Source of the DNA: Musa acuminata AAA Group
Lineage: Eukaryota > Streptophyta > Magnoliopsida > Zingiberales > Musaceae
Assembly: GCF_036884655.1 (NCBI RefSeq)
Contig: NC_088342.1
Span: 32,193,501-32,257,500 of the forward strand
Length of the DNA stretch: 64,000 bases
Direction of reading: 5' to 3'
Below the pieces are notes generated by a model that saw nothing but the letters and a program-made list of their open reading frames with translations, was not told the DNA's origin and did not search any database. Shown here one piece after another: positions 1-9,663 of the stretch. Position numbers and translations under genes: made by a program. Position 1 is the first letter of the stretch; every line of letters starts with the position of its first letter.

Positions 1-556
1 GATCTTTTGCCTCTTGAATAGCGGTGACTTTAGGATCCCAACTCTTAGGAAGGGATCTTAGTATCTTATTAACAAGCTCAAAATCCGAAAAGCTCTTTCC
101 AAGTCCTTTTAGACCGTTGACGACATCCGTGAAACGGGTAAACATGTCGCCAATGGTTTCACTTGGTTTCATCCGAAAAAGTTCGAAAGAGTGTAATAGC
201 AAATTGATTTTTGACTCTTTTACTCTACTTGTGCCCTCATGGGTCACTTCGAGTGTGTGCCAAATATCAAATGCAGTTTCACAAGTTGAAACACGGTTAA
301 ACTCGCTTTTATCGAGTGCACAAAATAAGGCATTCATAGCCTTTGCATTTAGAGCGAAAGCCTTCTTCTCCAAATCATTCCAATCGATCATTGGAAGAGA
401 AGACTTTGAAAAACCATTCTCGACAAGATTCCATAATTCAAAATCCATAGAAATAAGAAAGATCCTCATTCGGGTCTTCCAGTAGGTGTAGTCCGTCCCA
501 TTAAACATGGGTGGACGTGTAATAGAATGGCCCTCTTGGTTTCCGGCGTAAGCCAT
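1..556 (-). CDS. Ty1/copia Gag N-terminus, Sirevirus-like, runs off the window
   Basis: This is the first part of the Gag protein of a minus-strand Ty1/copia retrotransposon. The frame opens with ATG at 556-554 (reverse strand) and I see no stop before the window edge, giving about 185 codons. Near the start it carries the word FNGTDYTYWKTRM, then LNAKAMNALFCALDKSEFNRV, DIWHTLEVTHEGTS and FELFRMKPSETIGDMFTRFTDV. This is the order of the copia-type gag domain (UBN2 family), which assembles the virus-like particle around element RNA in the cytoplasm. The same words recur in the gag relics near 21651, 32792 and 60390. The primer site and LTR lie directly upstream at 590-2933. Unlike those relics this frame looks undamaged, so the element may be younger. 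Its pol region, if any, lies outside the window. Confidence 0.85.
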   Translation of the reverse strand, partial: MAYAGNQEGHSITRPPMFNGTDYTYWKTRMRIFLISMDFELWNLVENGFSKSSLPMIDWNDLEKKAFALNAKAMNALFCALDKSEFNRVSTCETAFDIWHTLEVTHEGTSRVKESKINLLLHSFELFRMKPSETIGDMFTRFTDVVNGLKGLGKSFSDFELVNKILRSLPKSWDPKVTAIQEAKD

Positions 557-589
557 CTCTCTTGGGTTTTAATCCTTTTGAGAGTTAAC

Positions 590-606
590 CGGGCTCTGAT
601 ACCAAT
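590..606 (-). other. Primer binding site (initiator Met tRNA)
   Basis: On the minus strand the LTR end is followed by ATTGGTATCAGAGCCC, complementary to the 3' end of plant initiator methionine tRNA. This primes minus-strand DNA synthesis and fixes the LTR 3' boundary at 607. Confidence 0.85.
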
Positions 607-734
607 TGTTAGGATCGAGAGCACTAAGAGGGGGGGGGGTGAATTAGTGCAGCGGAAATCTTACAGCGATTAAAAACCAAAAGCTGCGTTCGTTCAATAA
701 AAACTGTTATGATGCAAAAGCCGATTCTAAGATT

Positions 735-1070
735 ACTTATGATTGAGTGCAGTTTACGTTTAAACACAATTAGCGTCTAAACGTAGTTTGCGTCTAAATG
801 CAGATTGCGTCTAAGCGCAGTTTGCGTCTTAGCGCAGATTGCGTCTAAGCGCAGATTGCGTCTAAACGCAGATTGCGTCTAAGCGCAGATTGCGTCTAAA
901 CACAGTTTGCGTCTAGAGGCAGTTTAAGCAGAAGTATAAAGACAATGTGCTGCTGTTGTACAGCTCAAAAAGTAATCTGCAAAAAACAGATTTACGTCTA
1001 AACGCAGATTTACGTCTAGACGCAGATTTACGTCTAAACGCAGATTTACGTTTTAAACGCAGATTTACGT
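735..1070. repeat. Tandem array of short palindromic units in the LTR
   Basis: More than ten units of about 18 bp follow one another, built on GCGTCTAAACGCAGATT with variants (GCGTCTAAGCGC, TACGTCTAAACGC). Each unit contains a small inverted repeat, GCGT-CTAA-ACGC. Scattered further copies reach about 1370. It lies downstream of the LTR TATA box in transcription direction, so it would be transcribed. I do not see this array in the other LTRs of the family. Confidence 0.8.
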
Positions 1071-1787
1071 CTGAACTTTGAAACTCGTTTGTATACTCGC
1101 AGAAGGCAGTATGCAGTTGAAATCAAGACGTAAACTTGAACTGAGATCTGATGATTGTGCGAGGAAAGCCGATTTACGTCTAAGTGCAGTTTTACGTCTA
1201 AATGTTGAAACTCGTTCGTAAAATTGTAGAGGACAGTTTGCAGTTATCAATAGGATCAAAATGTAAGTGTCAACTGCAAAGAAACTCGTTCGTAAAAGCA
1301 CGGAAGACAGTTCTGCAGAATCAAACGTAAACGTAAACTGCAATGTACGAAAATACGGATTTACGTCTGAATGCAGATTCGGAAGAACAGCACTTAGAAC
1401 TTGAAAGCGCAGAGAGCGGTAGTAATGAAGGAGGTTTGCAGTAATGATAAAGTGCTCAAAGATAAACGCAAACCAGAGATTTAGAGTGGTTCGGTCAGCC
1501 TTGACCTACTCCACTTTTGGCTTCCTCCACCGACGAGGTTGCCGACGTCAACTAGGGGCCTTCCTTCAATAGGCGAAGGCCAAACTGCCCTTTTACAGTT
1601 TCTCTCCTTTTGACAGGCTCAGGAGACAACCTTTACAGACCTTTCTCTCCTCACTTTACAACTGAAAACTTGAAGAACAGAAGGAGGAGACTTAAAGGCT
1701 TTACAACACTTTTGAGCTCTTAGAATCACAGAAAAGATCAAGATTTCGGTGTAGGTCTGTGCTCTTTTCAGTGCTGAATGGGTGGGG

Positions 1788-1795
1788 TATTTATA
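1788..1795 (-). promoter_or_regulatory. LTR TATA box
   Basis: TATAAATA on the minus strand, in the same local context (GGCCTATAAATACC) as the TATA boxes of the related LTRs at 5308, 21103, 26620, 32238 and 37571. It marks the U3/R region and so the likely start of retrotransposon RNA. Confidence 0.7.
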
Positions 1796-1854
1796 GGCCC
1801 CAACCCAATTCAAATTTCGAGCTCAAAATGATCAAATCCCGGAATTCCGGGATC

Positions 1855-2400
1855 AGGCGGTTGCACCTCTTGACTGGAGAGGTTGCACCGCCTGGCAGAG
1901 CTCGAAGACTGAGCTCAGGCGGATGCATCTCTCTGTCAGGGGTGGTTGCACCTTTTTGCCAGAGCTCGAAGACCGAGCTCAGGCGGTGCATCTCCTAACC
2001 AGAGAGGTTGCACCTCTCTGCCAGAGGTGGTTGCACCTCTCTGCCAGAGCTCGAAGACCGAGCTCGGGCGGTGCATCTCCTGTCCAGAGAGGTTGCTCCT
2101 CTCTGCCAAAGCTCGAAGACCGAGCTCGGTGGTTGCACCTCTTGGCAGAGCTCGAAACTTGAGCTCTGGCGGTGCTACCTCTTGACAGAGGAGGTTGCAC
2201 CGCCCAGTCTCTCTTGGAGACTGAGCCCTGGGCGGTTGCACCTCTTGGCTGGGGAGGTTGCACCGCCCAGTCTCGCTGGAAAGCCTAGCCTGGGCGGTTG
2301 CACCTCTTGGCTGGGGAGGTTGCACCGCCCAGTCTCGCTGGAAAGCCTAGCCTGGGCGGTTGCACCTCTTGGCCTAGGCGGTTGCACCTCCTGGTGCAAT
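1855..2400. repeat. U3 array of GC-rich imperfect palindromes
   Basis: Repeated units containing GGCGGTTGCACCTCTTG alternate with GAGGTTGCACCGCC, so neighbouring units are near inverted copies and could fold into hairpins. An almost exact unit of about 60 bp occurs twice between about 2225 and 2355. The array lies upstream of the LTR TATA box. Several open frames cross it on both strands, but they only reflect the repeat periodicity. Confidence 0.8.
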
Positions 2401-2933
2401 CAGGGTCCGAATGGTTCATTCCATTCGGCCCAATTTCAGTCTTTCAGGGGCCCAATTGCCCCAAGATTAAGCCAATGGGATCACCTCCCATTTTCCAACT
2501 TAATCAACGTGCTAACTACGATTAAATCTAAGACAACTTCTGCAGCTTTGCTTCGGTGCGTCAATCGCTCCTTCCGGCGAGTTTCCGGCGAACTTCCGTC
2601 GATCATCCGATGAACCCTCGGTGATGCTCCTGCGGACTTCCGGCAAACTCCTGGACTTTGCGACGATCCACTTGGCAAGTTCCGACGAGCTTCGCTTGGC
2701 AAGCTTCGCTTGGCAAGCTTCTGGACTTCTCGGATCTGTTCTCGTAGAACCTCCGACGACCGTCCGAACTTCCGTCGAACTCTCGAACTCCCAACGTGAT
2801 TATGAACTTGACTCCGGCGCAACTCCTGCTGCTTGTCTATCTTTTATCGTAGTTAATCCTGCACACTTATCTCAACACATAGATTAGACAACAAATGACA
2901 ATTGACTTCATCATCAAAATCCGAGATTCAACA

Positions 2934-4117
2934 AAATTATGCATGAAATACAAATGAGGAGAAGTTTTGATCATGCATGGCAGGATGCAATTTGATAAAT
3001 TAATACCATCATGATTTGAAACATTTATGATTTGAAATTATGCATGCAATTACTTTTTATTATGATGATATATGCATATAATGTGTATCATGAATGCTCT
3101 AAATGATGAATGCTTGGTATCATTATCAAAATATTGATAAATGCTATAATTTATTACCAAAATGATGTATCATGTATGATATGCCTATAGTGACTAATTT
3201 ATTTGTATAATGCATGAAGTAATGATACAAATGTAAAGTTTTGAAGTTATGTATATTTTAATTTGAAAATATAATGATGCACAAATAAGATTGATACTTA
3301 CGTCATGATTTAGAAATTGATGTAAAGAGTCTTCTCTTTTTTTTTTACAATGACAAAGGAGGAGATAGCTAGCTAGCTTGCACAAGACAAGAGAAGCAAA
3401 AATTATAAATGTACATATCGCAAAAAGGGGCAAAACTTATTAGTTTGCTCAACTCAAAAGCAAGAAATGCTATCTTGTAATCTCAAGCAAAAGTGCTATC
3501 TTGCAAATATCAAAGAAACAATATGTGCCAAGTTACATATTTTGAAAAGAGGCAAAATAGTCCATCTTGCACATCTTTTTGCTAACTTTTTATGTGTAAA
3601 AGTTGATAACTTGTATACTACACATTGCAATAGGAAGCAAGAATCATGAGCTTACACAAAAAAGCTATCTTGCATTTGCTTTCGAAATTTTTTGCTAGCT
3701 TGCATGTAGCAAAACTTACATATCATAAAAATTGCTAGCTTATAATATAAAGAGAAGCAAATAATTGCTATCTCAAGAAAAGTAAACATGCTAAACTTGC
3801 ACATCTTTAATTGCTTGATTGCATGATGATAAAATTTAACACTATATTTTTTCATGCAATGTATTGAACTTTATATCTCAAACATATAGAAAGTGACACT
3901 TCTCCTTTTTGTTGATGACAAAGGGGGAGAAGTATGATCATGTTATGTATGATGACGTATTGTAAATATTCATGATGAATAATTGCAATGACTTAGAATT
4001 CAGTTTGAATTCAAGGTTCTATCAATATGGCATATTGATAGGGGGAGTTTGTTTAAACTCTAGGAGTTAAGGTTAACTCTGTCATCAAGTGGTTGTCATC
4101 ATAAAAAAGGGGGAGAT
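2934..4117 (+). other. 3' internal non-coding region of a plus-strand Sirevirus-like element
   Basis: AT-rich DNA without a credible gene, closely matching 35480-36523, the 3' internal part of the gag-only element at 31140. It holds degenerate units of the type GCTAGCTTGCA/AAGCAAAA (3360-3800), polypurine-tract-like words at 3353-3366 and 3920-3932, and the true polypurine tract AAAAAAGGGGGAGATT just before the LTR at 4118. The left part of this element is cut off by the minus-strand insertion that ends at 2933. Confidence 0.8.
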
Positions 4118-5823
4118 TGTTGAATCTCGTATTTTGATGATGAAACCACTTGATAAGTGTTTATGATTTAATCTGCATTTTTGAGTGACACAGGATGCTT
4201 CGATCAGGATGAGACAATTAAAGCAAGAAAATTATGCTGCACCGGTGGAACATGTCAGAAGATTGGACATCGTGCCGGTGGATCGGTCGACGTATCGACA
4301 GAATGCTTCGGGCCATGAATTCGAGTATCGGGCCAAGAAGAGAGGGTATTGCACCAAGGATATCAGAGTTACAGAGTCAATTGGCCGATTGGGCAATAGG
4401 CTACAAGAGAGGATAATGCGCCGAAGAATCGGACGAAGCGTCGAGAGACCAATGACATGCTGGACAACTTGATTGCTTAGGAGTAATTGTCTAGATCGAT
4501 GTTTTATTTTACTTATGCAGGATTAACTACGATAGCTTGAAGACATAAAACAAGTCTACTAGAGTCAAGTTCGATGGGTGTTCGAGAGTCCGTCGAAAGT
4601 CCAAAGATTCGTCGGAGATGCTACCGGAACCAACCGAGAAGAAATCGGGGACTTGTCGAAGTTTTCGGAAGTCCGCCGAAGAGATCATTGGACGTTCACG
4701 GAGATCACCGAGAAGGCTCGGCTACTCGCTGAACTCACCACAAGATCGAGAGCCTACTGGGAGTCCGCCGGAAGAAATCTGAGGGTGTATCGGAAGTCCA
4801 CCGAAAGATCGCCGGAAAGCTCGCCGGAAGGAGACTCGACGTTTGCTGGTTAAAAACTTGCTTAGGACTATGTTTTTAATTGCGTAGTTTGCATGTAATT
4901 AGGGTTAGGATTAAGAGATAATCCTATATCCTAGTTAGGGCCCAATTGGGCCCGAATATGACTTGGTTTGGGCCAGATCTGAAGCCCAACCAGTGACGCG
5001 TAAGGTCGGGCAGTGGAATCGCCGGACTAGACAGTGGCACCGTCTAAAACCCAAAGGATCGGGCGGTGGTACCATCAGACTAGGCGGTGGCATCGCCCAG
5101 CACCCGAGAGGTCTGACGGTGGCACCACCCAGCACCCAAGAGGTCAGGCGGTGGCACCACCGGACTGGGCGGTGGCACCGCTAGTATAGTGTCAGTGTCA
5201 AACACTGACAGGCGGTGGCACCGCCACTAATGGGCAGTGGCACCGCCAGCATCGGGAACCCAAGAGAATTTAAAATTTGGAGCCCAAATTTGAATCCTCT
5301 TAGGGTCTATAAATACCCCTTAATTCTTAACAGAGAACACAACTTTTGAGAAGTTAGAGATTGAGATAAAGCTTTAGCAAAGTCTTTAGCAAGCCTTGTT
5401 TTCAATTGCTTGAGTGTTCACCTCCCTCTTTCTGTTTGAAAATTTGTAAGAGTGTGAACCATTTGTAAAAGGTTATAAGAGGGGTATTTGTCCTTCCCCT
5501 TCAAAGTGATTTGCTAGTGAAAGTTAGGAGCCTCATCGAAGAAGGCTTCGCAAGTGGATGTAGATCATTTTGACCGAACCACTTTAAATTGGTGTGTTCC
5601 TTGAATGTGTAAGTGTTTACCTTTCTTAAACCATTATTTACATAGCAGTAAGCTTTTGGTTTTTATCTTCTCACTTTACTCGAGCTACTTTCACTAAGTC
5701 ATTCATTGTCGAATCAAAATCCCTATGTATTTACGAAATCATTTTCAAACTTACAAGTTTTAATCTGCTGCACTAATTCACTCCCCCCCCCCCCCCCCTT
5801 TTAGTGCCGCTCCGATCCTAACA
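4118..5823 (+). repeat. 3' LTR of the plus-strand Sirevirus-like element
   Basis: It starts TGTTGAATCTCG right after the polypurine tract and ends GATCCTAACA after a run of C residues. It is 1706 bp. A TATAAATA box lies at 5308-5315, preceded by a palindromic GGCGGTGGCACCGCC-type array (about 5000-5250). It is followed by pol sequence of another element rather than a primer site, so it is a 3' LTR inserted in that older element. Confidence 0.85.
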
Positions 5824-7450
5824 CTTCCCAAATTTAAGAAAAATAATTTTGATGATGACTTTAATTTTGATGATTTAAATTTGAATGAAAACTCTCCTCC
5901 CCCAAGCAACTTGGATGCATCTTCTTCCAAAGAATCTTTACCTAAGGATTGGAAGTATGTAGATGCTCATCCTAAGGAGCTAATTATTGGAGATACATCA
6001 AAAGGTATTCAAACTCATTCTTCTTTTAAAAATTTTTATGCGAATGCAGTCTTTTTATCTCAAATTGAACCAAAATGCATTGATGAAGTCCTAAAAGATG
6101 ATTCATGGGTTATTGTAATGCAAGAAGAGTTAAACCAATTTGAGAGAAATGAGGTGTGGAAGCTTGTTCATAGACCTGGTGACCATTTAGTAATTGGTAC
6201 TAAATGGGTCTTTAGAAACAAGCAAGATAAACTTGGTATCGTGGTTTGAAACAAAGCTAAATTAGTAGCTAAAGGTTTCAACCAAGAAGAAGGTATCGAT
6301 TATGAAGAAACCTTCGATCCTCTAGCTAGACTTGAAGTCATAAGGATTCTTCTTGCCTATGCTAGTTGTAATAATTTTAAGTTATTTCAAATGAATGTTA
6401 AAAGTGCTTTTCTTAATGGCCTCATTTATGAAGAAGTTTATGTTAAACAATCACTTGGATTTAAGAATTCCATTTTTTCGAATCATGTTTTTAAGTTGTC
6501 TAAGGCTCTCTATGGTTTGAAACAAGCCCCAAGGGCTTAGTACGAGAGACTTAGTTCATTTCTAATTAAGAATAATTTTTTGAAAGGTAAGGTTGATACC
6601 ATATTATTTATTAAATATTTTAAAAATAATTTTTTTATAGTTCAAATTTATGTTGATGATATTGTTTTTGGTTCTATGAATGAGTATTTCTATAAATATT
6701 TTGCCAAAAGTACGAGCCAAGAATTTGAAATGAGCTTAATGGGCAAATTAAAATTTTTTCTTAGAATTGCAATTAAGCAACTAAGTGAAGAAATTTTTAT
6801 GAATCAAACTAAATATACTTTAGATATATTAAAACGGTTCAATATAGATAGTTATAAGGCTATTAACACACCAATAAGCACTTACACGAATTTAGATATG
6901 AATCATGATAGAGAAATTTTTGATCAAAAAACTTATAGGAGTATGATAGGTAGTTTATTATATCTCGCCGCAACTAGATCAGACATTATGTTTAGTATTG
7001 GATTATATATTATATTTGAATCTAATCCCAAGCAATCTCATCTAAAAGCTATTAAGAGGAGTTTTAGATACCTAAAAGGAACTTATAATCTAGGATTATA
7101 GTATCCAAAATTCAAAAACTTTGAATTAATTGCTTATGCGATATAGATTTTACTGGATGTAGAGTAGATAGAAAATGCACATCAGGAACATATCAACTCT
7201 TAGGTCATACATTTATCTTTTGGTCTTTCAAAAAACAAAACTCGATTGTATTATCTACAGCCAAAGCTGAGTATATAGTAGTAAGTACATATTGTGCTCA
7301 AGTTATATGGATAAAAAATATATTAGAATATTATATAATTTATTTAAAAAATATACCTATAAAATATGATAACATTAGTGTAATATGTTTGACATTATGC
7401 ATCATTTTATCAGAGATCATGTCAATAACATCACATATTCTTTTATTAAT
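5824..7450 (+). pseudogene. Ty1/copia reverse transcriptase and RNase H relic
   Basis: Decayed C-terminal pol of a plus-strand, Sirevirus-like copia element. The order is the entry to the RT domain (MQEELNQFERNEVWKLV near 6120), TKWVFRNK, LVAKGFNQEEGIDYEETF near 6270, FLNG, LYGLKQAPRA near 6510, the catalytic YVDD near 6650, then RNase H words including GTYQLLGHTF (about 7190) and HHFIRDHV (about 7400). RT copies element RNA into DNA and RNase H removes the RNA. In-frame stops at 6247 and 6538, more after 7099, and frame changes show that it is dead. It has no start because the LTR ending at 5823 was inserted into it. This is the only RT of this lineage in the window and so the kind of enzyme the gag-only elements would need. 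Confidence 0.85.
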
Positions 7451-7948
7451 CACTTTCTAAATATTTTTTGAATCTTTTTTATACAAGCCAGACTATAGCT
7501 TTAAAACAGGATGTTAAAATTAAAGTTATTTTTCAAAGAGTTCTTAAGAGTTTTATTTTGTACAGATATGATGACATTGAGCTTTAGATAATCCTATTCC
7601 CAGTTAGATAAGATGATAGAGTTTTAATAAAACTAAATAAATATGAATAAGATAAGAGAATCTTATCCTATTTTAAGGTATCATATTATGCCTATAAATA
7701 AGCATGATATCTAGCATTGTATATCACCTAGGTCTAAATAAAGAACCAAGTCCAGAGTAATCAATTCAAGAGTCACAGTTAAAGATATTTTTAATATTTT
7801 AAGAATTTGAATAAAGTTATTTTTTATGTTCATCTTAATTATCTCTTCTTTATGATTTTTAAATTTTTGGGTTGATAGTACTATGTTACTATAATTTAAG
7901 AAAGGATTGTATTTACATATATTTTTGTTTATAAAATATATACTAGAT
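7451..7948. other. No gene recognised
   Basis: AT-rich, with many stops in all frames. A TATA-like CCTATAAATAAGC near 7690 suggests an old LTR fragment, but I could not pair it with another copy. Confidence 0.4.
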
Positions 7949-8184
7949 TGTTAACTGAGAAGATGAAAAGATGAGGAAAAATGCACACAAAAAATTATTT
8001 CATTGATCTCCTTATATAGGCTTACAAGATGAGATTTGAATGAATCAAACTACATAAAAAATGATATGATAAATAAATTTTAAATAACTAACCCATCAAT
8101 CTCGAACTCTTAGGATAATGATAGAGTTTCTTATCCTATCATTATTTACAAAAGATAAAGCTACCAACAGTCATCTTATTATCA
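7949..8184 (-). repeat. Possible short 3' LTR of a decayed minus-strand copia element
   Basis: The segment has TG...CA ends, and the right end is followed by a purine-rich tract on the minus strand (AAGGGAGGAACG). A TATATA-like box lies at about 8013 in minus orientation. The neighbouring minus-strand RNase H relic supports a 3' LTR. The partner LTR was not found, so the boundaries are tentative. Confidence 0.4.
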
Positions 8185-8189
8185 TAACG

Positions 8190-8520
8190 TTCCTCCCTTA
8201 TATTAAAAATCTTTTGATATGCAATTTAGAATACTTTTGAATCTATATTTTTCAATATGCAAACTCCTAGTAACTTCTTCAGCTTTTGAAATATTGCTAG
8301 CTTGAGAGGCTTTGTTGGATATTATCAAATTTGATCTTTACTCATGCAATAGATGAGACTGAATGTTCATTCCTTTGTTACATTTAGTAATAAGTAATAT
8401 TTGATATTAATATATTTACTTCTTTCAGACAAGATAGTATTTTTGAAAAGTTTAATTGCTAATTAATAGTCATAAGAAATTATTACTAAATATAATAAGA
8501 TGGTTATTCTCTACAATGTA
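8190..8520 (-). pseudogene. Copia RNase H C-terminal relic
   Basis: On the minus strand degenerate words match the end of copia pol: NTILSERSKYI, then SKDQI and TKPLKLAIFQKLKKLLGVC, recognisable as the tail that follows RNase H. Stops and frame changes interrupt it. The expected LTR lies just downstream at 8184. It belongs to the same relic as the RT fragment at 8790-9125, the DNA between them having been lost or replaced. Confidence 0.6.
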
Positions 8521-8539
8521 AAAGATCTATAATCGTAGT

Positions 8540-8700
8540 AATATATCAACTTTTATCTGCGGTTATAGCAACCGTAGGCATATGTTATCTCGATGGTATC
8601 TACTAATGATTATTAACTGTAGGTATAACTGTTGCTGTAGTTAGAAACTGCAGTGATATATAACTAAAACCCACATGTACATGTAAATCTTGTTGTAGTG
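8540..8700. mobile_element. Possible CACTA-type transposon end
   Basis: The segment ends on the minus strand with CACTACAACAAGATT, like the ends of En/Spm CACTA transposons. Inside are short subterminal-type repeats, including the hairpin CGGTT-ATAGC-AACCG near 8560. The other end and the 3-bp target duplication were not identified. It could be chance similarity in AT-rich relic DNA. Confidence 0.3.
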
Positions 8701-8789
8701 TGTATGCTTATACGCACATTTTGTATTTTAAGAAAAAAGAATCTATGCCAATGTACCAAACACTTTTATTTTAGTCCATATAGAGTTTA

Positions 8790-9125
8790 TGATCTAAGTA
8801 CTTTGTGCCATCTCCAAATTTAACATAGGCAGGAGGTTGATCAATATATATCTATTTTTGTAGGTCCTCACGTAAGAAAATTGATTTTGTATCCGATTGC
8901 AAGTTCCCATGTAATCTATTCGACAAGGGTTTCGTGCAACCAATGTAATAATCATTTGAATTATATCGTTTATCGCAACAGAAGTGAATACTTTTTTATA
9001 ATCAATGTCAAATTCTTTCTTATATAGCCTTTGGTCACCAAACAAACAAGTTGTGTATGTCAATTTCTTCGTTCTCGTTGAACTTTGCTTTATAGGTTTA
9101 CTGGAAACTAATTATTTTATGACCT
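8790..9125 (-). pseudogene. Copia reverse transcriptase fragment
   Basis: The minus-strand translation reads YKAKFNENEEID, then KKEFDIDYKKVFTSVA and IIQMIITLVARN. This is a corrupted version of the RT fingers region of Ty1/copia elements (a [26 protein letters not shown] type block). Only about 110 codons remain and the catalytic YVDD region is missing. It is cut on the right by the element starting near 9153. Confidence 0.6.
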
Positions 9126-9152
9126 TTATAAAGATCTATTATAACGAAAAAC

Positions 9153-9662
9153 TGTTATAACGGAATAATTTTTTTTGAGTTCCTCATCAAAATATTAATT
9201 TATTATTAAAATATAAATATTAACAAGAGCAACATAAATAATAGAATAAATATCTTGGCTCAACATTACCATATCATCATCGTCAAAGATGGATTTCTTA
9301 AAAAAAAATATTTAAGTCTCAGAAAGTGGGTATAATAGGAAAGTATCTTAGAGAGGATAAACTATAGATCGATACTGTTAAAATTGTAGAGCTGATTGTA
9401 AGGATTGTTTAGATAAAATTTGAGTCAAAACTAATAAAGTTTCAACGCTCGATCATCTAGCAAAAGCCCAAAAAATCTTAATTTTTTCTCTTTTTCTCTC
9501 TATTTTTTTCTCACGCGCCACTGTTCATTGCATGCACACCCCCATTGTTCACTGCCCTCACTGTGCACGTCTCTTTTTTTTTTTTTTTTTTTTTAATAAA
9601 TCAGATTTGGGCTTACTATCCAAATCATCTAGTCCAAGCCCACATATGGGCTAGACACAACA
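9153..9662 (-). repeat. 3' LTR of the old copia element
   Basis: It shares with 13630-14278 long stretches such as GGTATAATAGGAAAGTATCTTAG and GAGTCAAAACTAATAAAGTTT (small differences between copies). It includes a pure T run at about 9572-9592. The polypurine tract GGAGGGGGAGAATTG lies on the minus strand just right of 9662. The left boundary is approximate. It lacks about 140 bp present in the other LTR. Confidence 0.7.
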
Positions 9663-9663
9663 A

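Larger units (their letters stand above)
607..2933 (-). repeat. 5' LTR of the minus-strand Sirevirus-like element
   Basis: The + strand starts TGTTAGGATC and ends GATTCAACA, the TG...CA ends shared by all LTRs of this family in the window. It is 2327 bp, longer than its relatives (1.55-1.7 kb), because of two internal repeat arrays (735-1070 and 1855-2400). The primer site abuts at 606. The element has landed in the internal region of a plus-strand relative, which resumes at 2934. Its partner 3' LTR lies outside the window. Confidence 0.85.

Noticed and set aside
24..485. 153-codon open frame on the + strand
   Set aside because: It is the antisense of the gag frame at 1-556, which has family motifs.
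1923..2613. Open frames of up to 201 codons across the LTR repeat array
   Set aside because: The frames follow the repeat periodicity and appear in parallel in several frames on both strands inside a U3 region.
4185..4472. 95-codon open frame in the LTR
   Set aside because: Inside an LTR, no motif, and the same region in related LTRs is not open.
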